A DNA stretch of 46,105 nt from Oscillospiraceae bacterium (GTDB taxonomy: Bacteria; Bacillota; Clostridia; Oscillospirales; Ruminococcaceae): contig JAFWQJ010000035.1 of assembly GCA_017545185.1 (NCBI GenBank), positions 1-46,105 of the forward strand, read 5' to 3'. Under the pieces are notes generated by a model that saw only the letters and a program-made list of their open reading frames with translations, was not told the DNA's origin and did not search any database. Position numbers and translations under genes: made by a program. Of the stretch, positions 18,840-27,259 are shown piece by piece. How positions within the stretch are numbered: position 1 is the first letter of the stretch; each line of letters opens with the position of its first letter.

Positions 18840-20237
18840 ATGATACGGAAACAAAAAAATACGGATTATGATGTGCTGATCGTCGGCGCTGGACCCGGCG
18901 GCATTTTCACGGCATACGAGCTGTGTCAGGCAAACCGCGGACTGAAGATCGCAGTCTTTGAGTGCGGCAATCCGCTTTCCGCGCGCAAATGTCCGATCGA
19001 CGGCAAAAAGGTCAAAAGCTGCATCAACTGCAGGACCTGTGCGATCATGAACGGCTTTGGCGGTGCGGGCGCCTTCTCGGACGGCAAATACAACATCACC
19101 AATCAGTTCGGCGGCACGCTGTATGAATACATCGGCAAGCAGGAGGCGCTTTCGCTGATGCGCTATGTCGATCAGATCAATCTCGATTACGGCGGAGAGG
19201 GCACAAAGCTTTACTCTACTGCGAATACCGCGATCAAGAAAAAGTGCTTCGAGAACGACCTGCATCTGCTGGATGCACAGGTGCGGCATCTGGGCACGGA
19301 CAAGAATTACATCGTCCTTGAGAATCTCTATGAGGCGATGAAGGACAAGGTCGATTTCTACTTCCGGACTGAGGTCGGTTCCGTGGAGCGTACCGAATCC
19401 GGCTACGCGGTCACGGCAGGGGAGCAGCGGTTCACCGGAAAACGCTGCGTGATCTCCGTCGGACGGAGCGGCAGCAAATGGATGGAGACGGTCTGTGCTG
19501 CACTGGATATTCCGACGCGCTCGAACCGTGTCGATATCGGCGTGCGCGTGGAGCTTCCGGCGGCGGTGTTCTCGCACCTGACCGACGAGCTCTACGAGAG
19601 CAAGATCGTCTACCGCACGAAGCAGTTTGAGGATCTGGTGCGTACCTTCTGTATGAATCCGCACGGCGTCGTCGTCAATGAGAACACGAACGGCATCGTG
19701 ACGGTCAACGGCCACAGCTATGAGGATCCGGCACTGCATACGGACAATACGAATTTTGCGCTGCTGGTCAGCAAGCATTTTTCCGAGCCGTTCCGCGACA
19801 GCAACGGCTACGGCGAGAGCATCGCCCGCCTGTCGAATATGCTCGGCGGCGGTGTCATGGTACAGCGGTTCGGCGATCTGATCCGCGGCCGCCGCAGCAA
19901 TGCGCAGCGCATCGCGGAGAGTTTTGTCGTGCCGACGCTTGCCGCACAGCCCGGCGATCTCAGCCTTGTGATCCCGAAGCGCATTCTCGACGGCATCATT
20001 GAGATGATCTACGCGCTTGACAAGATCGCGCCGGGCACCGCAAACGACGATACGCTGCTTTACGGCGTGGAGGTCAAATTCTACAATATGGAGGTCGAGA
20101 TCGACAGCGATCTGCAGACAAAGTACGAGGGACTGTATGTGATCGGGGACTGCTCCGGCGTGACGCATTCGCTGTCCCATGCATCGGCATCGGGTGTGTA
20201 TGTTGCGCGGCATATCCTCGGTCAGGACAAGGAATAA
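18840..20237 (+). CDS. FAD-dependent oxidoreductase (COG2509-like)
   Basis: 465 residues. The start is ATG 18840 (MIRKQKNTDYDVLIVGAGPGG) with AAGGGG upstream; the 18-residue upstream extension runs into the promoter region. The N-terminus has the dinucleotide-binding fold VLIVGAGPGGIFTAYEL with an acidic residue ending strand 2 (VFECGN). A Cys-rich segment (KCPIDG, SCINCRTC) follows, then GFGGAGAFSDGKYN. The C-terminus has YVIGDCSGVTHSLSHASASG, the second FAD-contact motif. These features fit the uncharacterised FAD-dependent dehydrogenase group COG2509, whose substrate is not known. The cysteine cluster might hold metal or act in redox. Probably co-transcribed with the following membrane-protein gene (12-bp gap). 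Confidence 0.88.
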   Translation: MIRKQKNTDYDVLIVGAGPGGIFTAYELCQANRGLKIAVFECGNPLSARKCPIDGKKVKSCINCRTCAIMNGFGGAGAFSDGKYNITNQFGGTLYEYIGKQEALSLMRYVDQINLDYGGEGTKLYSTANTAIKKKCFENDLHLLDAQVRHLGTDKNYIVLENLYEAMKDKVDFYFRTEVGSVERTESGYAVTAGEQRFTGKRCVISVGRSGSKWMETVCAALDIPTRSNRVDIGVRVELPAAVFSHLTDELYESKIVYRTKQFEDLVRTFCMNPHGVVVNENTNGIVTVNGHSYEDPALHTDNTNFALLVSKHFSEPFRDSNGYGESIARLSNMLGGGVMVQRFGDLIRGRRSNAQRIAESFVVPTLAAQPGDLSLVIPKRILDGIIEMIYALDKIAPGTANDDTLLYGVEVKFYNMEVEIDSDLQTKYEGLYVIGDCSGVTHSLSHASASGVYVARHILGQDKE

Positions 20238-20249
20238 GGAGGAACTGTC

Positions 20250-20732
20250 ATGAAAAAGATCGGATTACAGATGAACATTCTGATGGGAACCGCACTGAGC
20301 TTTTGCCTGTCGCTGTTCGGAACGCTGCATTCGGGACATTTTTCGGTTCCGGCCTTTCTGGTCAGCTTTCTGGTCAGCCTGATCGTCAGTCTGGTGATCG
20401 GCTTTCTTGTGCCGATGCCGAAGCTTGAGGCCGCTGTCTGCGGGAAACTGAATATCGAGCAGCGTTCCGTGAAGGGCAACGCGGTCACGGCGCTGCTTTC
20501 CGACCTGATCTATACGACGCTCATCACACTGGCCGCGACTGCGCTGGCTTATAAGCAAATGGTAAAAGCAGGCGGTTCGGCTTCGTTCGGCGCAATGTTT
20601 CTCAGCTCGCTGCTGATCTCGCTGGTGATCGGCTATGTGCTGATCTTCATTCTGAAGCCGCTGTTCCTGAAGCTCGTGCTGAAGCATAACGGCATTGACC
20701 CTGCTCATATGCAGGACAGACCGCAGAATTAA
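20250..20732 (+). CDS. Membrane protein, four TM helices, unknown
   Basis: 160 residues. Hydrophobic helices lie at about 8-26, 30-55, 82-102 and 115-140. The short hydrophilic loop 56-75 has LEAAVCGKLNIEQRSVKGN. A weak internal similarity between helices 1-2 and 3-4 (both end in a LVIG(F/Y) segment) suggests an internal duplication. AAGGAGG precedes the ATG, 12 bp after the oxidoreductase gene. Resembles the DUF2798-like small membrane proteins, but I am not certain. Confidence 0.8.
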   Translation: MKKIGLQMNILMGTALSFCLSLFGTLHSGHFSVPAFLVSFLVSLIVSLVIGFLVPMPKLEAAVCGKLNIEQRSVKGNAVTALLSDLIYTTLITLAATALAYKQMVKAGGSASFGAMFLSSLLISLVIGYVLIFILKPLFLKLVLKHNGIDPAHMQDRPQN

Positions 20733-20736
20733 CAGA

Positions 20737-20769
20737 AAGCCCGGAGGCGTTCGGAACGCTTCCGGGCTT
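20737..20769. terminator. Bidirectional intrinsic terminator
   Basis: A long stem (AAGCCCGGAGGCGTTC / GAACGCTTCCGGGCTT, one G-T wobble) is followed on the plus strand by TTCTT and on the minus strand by TCTG. It separates the converging membrane-protein gene and symporter gene. Confidence 0.85.
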
Positions 20770-20773
20770 CTTC

Positions 20774-22297
20774 TTAATGCATTTCCTGATTCTCCGAGCG
20801 GATATCCTGCCGGAACGCTTCGTTCAGCTCGGGATATGCCGAGAGCATCGGTTCAATATCCGCACCCTTTTTGCGGTCAAAGTAGTTTTTCGTGACCTTC
20901 GCGACCAGACCGCTCAGCGCGACCAGACAGATCAGGTTCGGTACTGCCATCAGTCCGTTGAACGTGTCGTCGATCGCCCAGATCAGTTCGCTGTGGATCG
21001 CTGCGGAAGCCGAGATCAGGATGACGTAAACGATCTTGAAAATCCTGACGGTCATGCTCCGCTTGCTTTCCGGGAGAAATCCGAACAGAAATTCCACGGC
21101 CTTTTCTCCGTAGTACGACCATGCGAGGATCGTCGTAAAGGCAAACAGCGGCAGAATGACCGAAAAGACCGCCGTACCGAAGCTGCCGAAATTGGTTGAG
21201 AACAGCGACATGGACATCGCCGTATCCTCCATATCGGAGCTGAGAGATGCGGTGTCAAAGGTCGTCAGGAAGGTCAGCGAGGTCAGCGTGCAGATGATGA
21301 ACGTATCGAAGAATACCTCAAACACACCCCAGAGCCCCTGCTTGACCGGCTCTCTGGTCTCTGACGCAGAATGCGCGATGACGGACGAGCCGAGACCGGC
21401 TTCATTGGAAAAGACGCCGCGCGCCATGCCCTTTTTGATGACAGTCGCGAAGGAATAGCCGAGGACGCCGCCGCCCGCTGCCCGGAAGTTGAACGCATTG
21501 CCGAAGATCAGGCCGAAGGCGCGGGGGATCGCGGTGACATGCATGCCGAGCGTCAGCAGAGACATGATGATGAACAGCAGCGACATAAACGGCACAAGCA
21601 TCGAAGCGACCTTGCCGATGCGCTGAATGCCGCCGATGATGATCAGTGCAGTGACCGCTGCAACGGCGATGCCGATGACAAGCCGGAGCGAAGTTGTATC
21701 ATGAACCCCGGTCAGCCTGGCAGCCGCCTCACTGAGCGTGCCGGAGATCTTGTTTGTCTGGACACCGCTCATGCCGACAGCCGCAAACATGCAGAATACC
21801 GCGGCGCAGAGGCCGAGCCATTTCTGCTTCATGCCGTTGGCGATGTAGTAGAACGAGCCGCCGGAAAGATTGCCGTGATCGTCCTTTTTGCGGAAATACA
21901 GGCCGAGGACGTTTTCGGAATAATTCGTCACCATGCCGAAAAATGCGGAGACCCACATCCAGAACACCGCACCCGGTCCGCCGGTCAGGATCGCGGAGAC
22001 AACGCCGATGATGTTGCCGGTGCCGACCGTGCCGGAGATCGCAGTGGAAAACGCCTCAAACTGCGAGACGGATTTCAGATTCGGGTCAGCGTCCTTTTTC
22101 CCTTTCCCGAGGCTTTTCAGTGCCGGAATGATCGTGGTGTTCAGTGATTCCTTAAAATGCGTGACCTGTAGAAATCCCGTCCGGACGGACAGCAAAATGC
22201 CTGTGCCGAGGATCAGGATGATGACCGGCCAGCCCCAGACGATCCCGTTCAGGACGTCGTTGACCGCGCTGATCCGGTCAAGTACCGTTTGCAGCAT
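20774..22297 (-). CDS. agcS: Amino acid:cation symporter, AGCS family (alanine/glycine)
   Basis: 507-residue AGCS (DagA/AlsT) symporter importing alanine or glycine with sodium or protons. Start ATG 22297 has GGGAG 11 nt upstream; an alternative ATG ten codons earlier (22327) lies before the SD. Diagnostic segments: FEAFSTAISGTVGTGNIIGVVSAI near the N-terminus, GGPGAVFWMWVSAFFGMVTNYSENVLG, GGSFYYI, GVFSNEAGLGSSVIAHSASETREPVKQG and a C-terminal AWSYYGEKAVEFLFG. About 11 membrane helices. Monocistronic, with a promoter at 22360-22388. A short CCGC-TTGAT-GCGG stem followed by a T-run sits in its leader at about 22332-22349. Confidence 0.95.
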   Translation of the reverse strand: MLQTVLDRISAVNDVLNGIVWGWPVIILILGTGILLSVRTGFLQVTHFKESLNTTIIPALKSLGKGKKDADPNLKSVSQFEAFSTAISGTVGTGNIIGVVSAILTGGPGAVFWMWVSAFFGMVTNYSENVLGLYFRKKDDHGNLSGGSFYYIANGMKQKWLGLCAAVFCMFAAVGMSGVQTNKISGTLSEAAARLTGVHDTTSLRLVIGIAVAAVTALIIIGGIQRIGKVASMLVPFMSLLFIIMSLLTLGMHVTAIPRAFGLIFGNAFNFRAAGGGVLGYSFATVIKKGMARGVFSNEAGLGSSVIAHSASETREPVKQGLWGVFEVFFDTFIICTLTSLTFLTTFDTASLSSDMEDTAMSMSLFSTNFGSFGTAVFSVILPLFAFTTILAWSYYGEKAVEFLFGFLPESKRSMTVRIFKIVYVILISASAAIHSELIWAIDDTFNGLMAVPNLICLVALSGLVAKVTKNYFDRKKGADIEPMLSAYPELNEAFRQDIRSENQEMH

Positions 22298-22359
22298 AAA
22301 GCAGCATTCTCCCTTCTGAAAATACACATAAAAAATCCCGCATCAAGCGGAACGGTATC

Positions 22360-22388
22360 ATTATATCAGATTTCGCCGCAAAATGCAA
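22360..22388 (-). promoter_or_regulatory. Promoter of the AGCS symporter gene
   Basis: On the minus strand, TTGCAT (22388-22383), 17 bp, TATAAT (22365-22360). The roughly 230 bp between the divergent symporter and xpt starts otherwise holds only the repeat at 22414-22430, the xpt promoter and its leader; no gene is visible there. Confidence 0.75.
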
Positions 22389-22413
22389 GCGTTTCCCGGG
22401 AAAAACGCGTATC

Positions 22414-22430
22414 TGCCGCAAAGCTGACGC
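22414..22430. repeat. Intergenic 17-bp motif, copy 1
   Basis: TGCCGCAAAGCTGACGC. It recurs with one mismatch at 31871-31887, also in a divergent intergenic region near promoters. Possible regulator site or repeat remnant. Confidence 0.4.
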
Positions 22431-22514
22431 CCCGGAATCAATCGCCCCTCTCAAATTTGTGCAGGGTGCCTAAAACGGCCTGCGAGAAGCAAGCAAATTC
22501 GCTGAAATGCCGTC

Positions 22515-22543
22515 TTGCAATTTCGTGCGAATTGGAATATAAT
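22515..22543 (+). promoter_or_regulatory. Promoter of the xpt-nucleoside transporter unit
   Basis: TTGCAA (22515-22520), 17 bp, TATAAT (22538-22543). Inverted half sites (AATTCG ... CGAATT, about 22497-22533) flank the -35 and could serve as an operator. Confidence 0.75.
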
Positions 22544-22566
22544 TGAATTGTAGTTAGAACCGGAAT

Positions 22567-22610
22567 CAGACCATTGAGCACTTGTTTTCAATCGTCTGCT
22601 TTTTTATTTT
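22567..22610 (+). promoter_or_regulatory. Leader terminator (attenuator) upstream of xpt
   Basis: CAGAC-C-ATTGA, a 10-nt loop, TCAAT-C-GTCTG gives a 10-bp stem with one central C/C mismatch, followed by CTTTTTTATTTT. It lies between the xpt promoter and its SD, so it can stop transcription before the gene. The leader (about 22550-22631) is too short and lacks the conserved cores of the classical guanine riboswitch, so the controlling signal is unknown. Confidence 0.7.
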
Positions 22611-22631
22611 GCCGCAAAGGAGCGTGATCCC

Positions 22632-23207
22632 GTGAAGGCACTGGAAGACAAGATACGGGCAGAGGGAAAGATCCTGCCCGGACCCGTACTGAAGGTCTCG
22701 TCCTTTCTGAATCATCAGATGGATTCGGATTTTATTATGGAACTCGGCAGAGCGCTTGCGGAGCGTTTCCGGGAGGACGGCGCAACGAAGATCCTGACGA
22801 TCGAATCCTCCGGCATTGCGATCGCGGTCGCAGCCGGCGCGGCACTGCATGTCCCGGTGCTGTTTGCCAAAAAGCACCGCACGAGCAATGTCTCCGGTAT
22901 GCTCTATCAGACGCTCGTGCATTCGTATACGCACGGCACTGATTACACCGTCGTAGTCGAGCGCGAGTATCTGAAAGCGGACGACCGCGTACTGATCATT
23001 GACGATTTCCTTGCGAACGGCAAGGCGGTCGAGGGCTTGCTGGACCTCGCTTCACAGGCAGGGGCAAAGGTCGTCGGCGCGGGCATTGTGATCGAAAAGG
23101 GATTCCAGGAAGGCGGCGAAAAGCTGCGTGCGGACGGCCTGCGCGTGGAATCGCTCGCGATCATTGACAGCATGGATGAAAACGGGATCGTGTTCCGGGA
23201 AAGCTGA
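22632..23207 (+). CDS. xpt: Xanthine phosphoribosyltransferase
   Basis: 191-residue type I phosphoribosyltransferase converting xanthine plus PRPP to XMP. Start GTG 22632, AAAGGAG 9 nt upstream. Xpt features: MKALEDKIRAEGKIL, KVSSFLNHQMD, the hood segment ILTIESSGIAIAVAAG, VPVLFAKKHR and the PRPP-binding loop VLIIDDFLANGKA. Length and order match Bacillus Xpt. A BMP-type nucleoside importer follows 60 bp later in the same direction. Expression is probably set by the leader terminator, as xpt is commonly riboswitch-controlled in Firmicutes. Confidence 0.95.
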   Translation: MKALEDKIRAEGKILPGPVLKVSSFLNHQMDSDFIMELGRALAERFREDGATKILTIESSGIAIAVAAGAALHVPVLFAKKHRTSNVSGMLYQTLVHSYTHGTDYTVVVEREYLKADDRVLIIDDFLANGKAVEGLLDLASQAGAKVVGAGIVIEKGFQEGGEKLRADGLRVESLAIIDSMDENGIVFRES

Positions 23208-23267
23208 ATCATATCCGGTATCAGCCGGGTATCAGAATAACTGCTGAAAATGCAAAGGAGAAGGACT

Positions 23268-24494
23268 ATGAAAAAGAATCTGATTCGTTTACTGTCTGCT
23301 GTGCTTGCGGGTTCCCTGTGCATGGGACTGACCGCCTGCGGAGAGCCGGGCACCGGCGGAGACGGAAAGACGGGCAAGGATGCGATCAAGGTCGGCCTGA
23401 TCTGCCTGCACGACGAAAACTCCACCTATGACCTCAACTTCCTGAACGCAATGGAGGAGGCCAAAAAGGAGCTGGGGCTTTCCGACAATCAGATCATCAT
23501 CAAGAAGAATATTCCGGAAACGAATGAATGCAAGGAGGCTGCCGCCGATCTTGCAGACCGCGGCTGCAGCATCATTTTCGCGGATTCCTTCGGCCATGAG
23601 CCGTACATGCTGGAGGCTGCCGAGGCCTATCCGGATGTGCAGTTCTGCCACGCGACCGGCACCATGGCACATACCGAGAACAAGGACAATTTCCACGATG
23701 CATTCGCTTCGATCTATCAGGGCAGATATCTTGCCGGTATCGCAGCCGGCCTGAAGCTCAATCAGATGATCGACGAAGGCAAGATCAAGCCGGAGGAAGC
23801 CGTCATGGGCTATGTCGGCGCATTTACCTACGCAGAGGTCATTTCCGGTTATACCTCGTTCTATCTCGGTGCGAAGTCGGTCTGCCCGAGCACGACGATG
23901 AAGGTGCAGTTCACCGGTTCGTGGTATGACGAGACTGCGGAAAAGGAAGCCGCGACCAAGCTGCTCAGCCAGAAATGTGTGCTGATCTCGCAGCATGCGG
24001 ACTCCATGGGTGCACCGACCGCCTGCGAAAACGCTGGTGTTCCGAATATCTCCTACAACGGCTCCACAAAGGACGCCTGCCCGAATACCTTTATCGTGTC
24101 GTCCCGCATCGACTGGAAACCGTATTATGTGTACGCGATCAACTGCGTGCTGAACGGCCAGCAGATCAAGACGGACTGGGTCGGCGACCTGAGCACCGGC
24201 TCCGTCGTGCTGACGGAGGTCAACGAGCAGGCAGCCGCTCCGGGCACACAGGCCGCGATCGACGAGGCCGCTGCACAGCTGAAAGACGGTACGCTGCATG
24301 TGTTTGATACCGCTGCATTTACCGTGGACGGCAAGATGCTGACGACCTATCTTGCGGATGTGGACACCGATCCGGAGTATCAGCCCGATACCGAGGTCAT
24401 CAAGGACGGCTATTTCCACGAGTCCGAATACCGTTCGGCTCCGTATTTCGATGTGCAGATCGACGGCATCGAGCAGCTCAACACCATGTTCTGA
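23268..24494 (+). CDS. BMP-family nucleoside-binding lipoprotein
   Basis: 408 residues; the start is ATG 23268 (MKKNLIRLLSAV) with AAAGGAG upstream. The signal ends in LTAC with lipid Cys 24. The mature part is a BMP/PnrA/Med-family binding protein: KVGLICLHDENSTYDLNFLNAMEEA, CSIIFADSFGHEPYMLEAA, FASIYQGRYLAGIAAGL, MGYVGAFTYAEVISGYTSFYLGA and CVLISQHADS. Family members bind purine nucleosides. The sequence is Cys-richer than most of the family. It feeds the ATPase and two permeases downstream, past a strong terminator. Confidence 0.92.
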   Translation: MKKNLIRLLSAVLAGSLCMGLTACGEPGTGGDGKTGKDAIKVGLICLHDENSTYDLNFLNAMEEAKKELGLSDNQIIIKKNIPETNECKEAAADLADRGCSIIFADSFGHEPYMLEAAEAYPDVQFCHATGTMAHTENKDNFHDAFASIYQGRYLAGIAAGLKLNQMIDEGKIKPEEAVMGYVGAFTYAEVISGYTSFYLGAKSVCPSTTMKVQFTGSWYDETAEKEAATKLLSQKCVLISQHADSMGAPTACENAGVPNISYNGSTKDACPNTFIVSSRIDWKPYYVYAINCVLNGQQIKTDWVGDLSTGSVVLTEVNEQAAAPGTQAAIDEAAAQLKDGTLHVFDTAAFTVDGKMLTTYLADVDTDPEYQPDTEVIKDGYFHESEYRSAPYFDVQIDGIEQLNTMF

Positions 24495-24508
24495 TCTCGT
24501 ATGAACAT

Positions 24509-24545
24509 CAGGCGGGGCAGTACATCTGTCCCGCCTGCGTTTTTT
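24509..24545 (+). terminator. Terminator between binding-protein and transporter genes
   Basis: A 12-bp stem (CAGGCGGGGCAG / CTGTCCCGCCTG, one G-T wobble) with a 5-nt loop is followed by CGTTTTTT. Partial read-through would give more lipoprotein than transporter. Confidence 0.85.
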
Positions 24546-24594
24546 GGCAATCCGAATCCCAAACCGGCAGGAAGTGCCGTGAAAGGAATCCGTC

Positions 24595-26172
24595 ATGAGC
24601 AAAGCAGTCAAACAGTCAGAAGCTGCACCGGCGATTCGGCTGCAGAATATCACCAAGCGGTTCGGACAGGTCGTTGCGAACGACAATGTGTCGCTTTCCG
24701 TGGATCACGGGCAGATCCTCTCGATCCTCGGCGAAAACGGCAGCGGCAAGACCACGCTGATGAATATGATCGCGGGCATCTATTTCCCCGACCACGGACA
24801 GATCTTCGTGGACGGAAAAGAGGTCGTGATCCGTTCCCCGAAGGATGCGTTCCAATGCGGCATCGGCATGATCCACCAGCATTTCAAGCTGGTCGATGTG
24901 TTCTCCGCAACGGAGAATATCGTGCTGGGTCTGGATGACGAGGAGAAATTCAGCCTGAAGCAGTCCGCGAAGAAGATCACGGAGATCAGTCAGCAGTTCG
25001 GCTTTGAAATTGATCCGGACAAGAAGATCTATGAGATGAGCGTTTCCGAAAAGCAGACCGTTGAGATCCTCAAGGTGCTGTACCGCGGCGCGGATATTCT
25101 CATTCTGGATGAGCCGACCGCCGTGCTGACGCCGCAGGAGACCGAAAAGCTCTTTGCGGTGCTGCGGAAAATGCGCGACAGCGGCAAGGCGATCATCATT
25201 ATCACGCATAAGCTCCATGAGGTGCTGTCGCTGTCCGACCGGGTCGCGGTGCTCTGCAAGGGCCGGTATATCGGCACCGTCGAGACCGCAAAAACGAATG
25301 AGAGCGAGCTGACCGAGATGATGGTCGGCAAGAAAATTTCGCTGAATATTGCGCGCTCCGAACCGAAGGACCCTGTTGACCGTCTGGTCGTGGAGGGGAT
25401 TACCTGTAAAAACCGTGAGGGTGCCGAGCTGCTGCATGATATCAGCTTTACCGCAAGGGCAGGGGAGATCCTCGGCATTGCGGGCATTGCGGGCAGCGGA
25501 CAGCGCGAGCTGCTGGAAGCGATCGCAGGACTGCAGCATGTGAACGGCAAAATTCTTTATAACGATCCGAAAACCGGCAAGACGGAAGATCTGCGCGATA
25601 AAACGCCGCTGCAGATCCGTGAGCTCGGCGTGCGGCTTTCCTTTGTGCCGGAGGACCGCCTCGGCATGGGGCTGGTCGGCAATATGGACATCGTGGACAA
25701 TATCATGCTCCGCAGCTACAAAAAGGGAAAGGGCATCTTCCTTGAACGCAAAAAGCCGCGTTCCCTTGCGGAAAAGATCATCAAGGATCTTGAGGTCGTG
25801 ACGCCGGGCGCGAATACGCCGGTGCGGCGGCTTTCCGGCGGCAATGTGCAGAAGGTTCTGGTCGGGCGCGAGATCGCGGCATCGCCGACCGTGCTGATGG
25901 CTGCTTATCCGGTGCGCGGACTTGATATCAACGCATCGTTCACGATCTACAGGCTGCTGAATCAGCAGAAGGAAAACGGCGTTGCGGTGATCTTCGTCGG
26001 CGAGGACTTAGACGTTCTGCTGGAGCTTTCCGACCGCATCATGGTCATCAGCTCGGGACGCATTGCCGGGACGGTCGATGCGCGCACCGCGACCAAGGAG
26101 CAGATCGGTCTGCTCATGACAAAGAATACGGCGCAGGAGGGAGGTGCGGCAGATGACACAGCAACCGCATAA
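24595..26172 (+). CDS. Nucleoside ABC transporter ATPase, duplicated (NupA/YufO type)
   Basis: 525-residue twin ATPase. NBD1: GENGSGKTTLMN (Walker A), GIGMIHQHFKLV (Q-loop block typical of the BMP-linked ATPases), the signature variant MSVSEKQTVEI and ILILDEPTAVLTPQE. NBD2: the degenerate Walker A GIAGSGQRELLEAI, FVPEDRLGMGL, the signature RLSGGNVQKVLVGREI and VLMAAYPVRGLD, in which the usual D-E-P of Walker B is absent, as is common in this family. AAAGGAAT lies before ATG 24595. It follows the 24509 terminator and overlaps the next gene by 20 bp. Confidence 0.93.
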   Translation: MSKAVKQSEAAPAIRLQNITKRFGQVVANDNVSLSVDHGQILSILGENGSGKTTLMNMIAGIYFPDHGQIFVDGKEVVIRSPKDAFQCGIGMIHQHFKLVDVFSATENIVLGLDDEEKFSLKQSAKKITEISQQFGFEIDPDKKIYEMSVSEKQTVEILKVLYRGADILILDEPTAVLTPQETEKLFAVLRKMRDSGKAIIIITHKLHEVLSLSDRVAVLCKGRYIGTVETAKTNESELTEMMVGKKISLNIARSEPKDPVDRLVVEGITCKNREGAELLHDISFTARAGEILGIAGIAGSGQRELLEAIAGLQHVNGKILYNDPKTGKTEDLRDKTPLQIRELGVRLSFVPEDRLGMGLVGNMDIVDNIMLRSYKKGKGIFLERKKPRSLAEKIIKDLEVVTPGANTPVRRLSGGNVQKVLVGREIAASPTVLMAAYPVRGLDINASFTIYRLLNQQKENGVAVIFVGEDLDVLLELSDRIMVISSGRIAGTVDARTATKEQIGLLMTKNTAQEGGAADDTATA

Positions 26173-27259
26173 GGTCAGGGAACCGCTGTTCCGCATCGCG
26201 AAGCGTGATACGATCGTCTGGTGGAAGGCATGGTGCATCCGTGCCGCCGCGATCATCATTGCGCTGATCTTCAGCGGGATCGTGTCGTATCTGCTGACCG
26301 GCGAAAATCCGCTGCATATTTATGCGACCATGCTGGACGGTGCATTCGGGACGCAGCGCAGAATCTGGGGTATGCTGCAGAATCTTGCAATGCTGCTCTG
26401 CGTATCCGTTGCCGTGACGCCCGCATTCAAAATGCGCTTCTGGAATATCGGTGCGGAGGGGCAGGTGCTGATCGGCGGACTGGCATCCGCAGCCTGCATG
26501 ATTTTGCTCGGCGACAAGCTCCCGAACACCGTGCTGCTCATCGTGATCCTCGCGGCGAGCGTGCTGGCCGGTGCGGTCTGGGCAGTGATCCCTGCCGTAT
26601 TCCGCGCAAAATGGCTGACCAATGAAACACTGTTCACCCTGATGATGAACTATATCGCGATCCAGCTTGTCTCGTTCTTCGTATACAAATGGTCGGTGCC
26701 GAAGGGCTCCGGACAGGTCGGCGTCATCAACCGTGCGACCCACGCCGGCTGGATGCCGGTCATCGGGAAATACGACTATCTGCTGAATATTCTGATCGTT
26801 GCGGTCATCACCCTGTTCATGTATATCTACCTGAAATACAGCAAGCAGGGCTATGAGATCGCGGTCGTCGGCGAGAGCGAGAACACTGCGCGCTATATCG
26901 GCATTCCGGTAAAAAAGGTCATCATCCGCACCATGCTGATCTCCGGCGCGATCTGCGGTCTGGCCGGTATGCTGCTGGTTTCCGGCACTGACCATACGAT
27001 CTCCCGCGATACCGCGGCAGGCAGAGGCTTCACCGCGATCATGGTCTCATGGCTCGCGAAATTCAACCCGATCTTCATGGTGCTGACCTCATTCCTGATC
27101 GCGTTCCTCGAAAAGGGCGCGACCGAGGTCTCGACCGAATTCGGGCTGAACGAATCGTTCTCGGAGATCATCACCGGCATCATCATTTTCTTTATCATCG
27201 GCTGTGAGTTTTTCATTCAGTATACCGTGAAAACGCGTGAAAAGGAGGCGGCGAAATGA
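26153..27259 (+). CDS. Nucleoside ABC transporter permease 1 (YufP/NupB type)
   Basis: 368-residue polytopic permease of the BPD_transp_2 class. ATG 26153 is chosen because GGAGGGAGG (26137-26145) is spaced 7-8 nt upstream; GTG 26144 lies inside that SD. Landmarks: FSGIVSYLLTGENPLHIY, FKMRFWNIGAEGQVLIGG, WLTNETLFTLMMNYIA, AVVGESENTARYIGIPVKKV and GRGFTAIMVSWLAKFNP. It overlaps the ATPase end and shares ATGA with permease 2. Confidence 0.92.
   Translation: MTQQPHKVREPLFRIAKRDTIVWWKAWCIRAAAIIIALIFSGIVSYLLTGENPLHIYATMLDGAFGTQRRIWGMLQNLAMLLCVSVAVTPAFKMRFWNIGAEGQVLIGGLASAACMILLGDKLPNTVLLIVILAASVLAGAVWAVIPAVFRAKWLTNETLFTLMMNYIAIQLVSFFVYKWSVPKGSGQVGVINRATHAGWMPVIGKYDYLLNILIVAVITLFMYIYLKYSKQGYEIAVVGESENTARYIGIPVKKVIIRTMLISGAICGLAGMLLVSGTDHTISRDTAAGRGFTAIMVSWLAKFNPIFMVLTSFLIAFLEKGATEVSTEFGLNESFSEIITGIIIFFIIGCEFFIQYTVKTREKEAAK

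Noticed and set aside
22457-22469. TTGTGCAGGGTGC shared with the terminator at 38664-38676
   Set aside because: Only 13 bp, no matching left arm at the first site, and no shared context, so common ancestry is unsupported.
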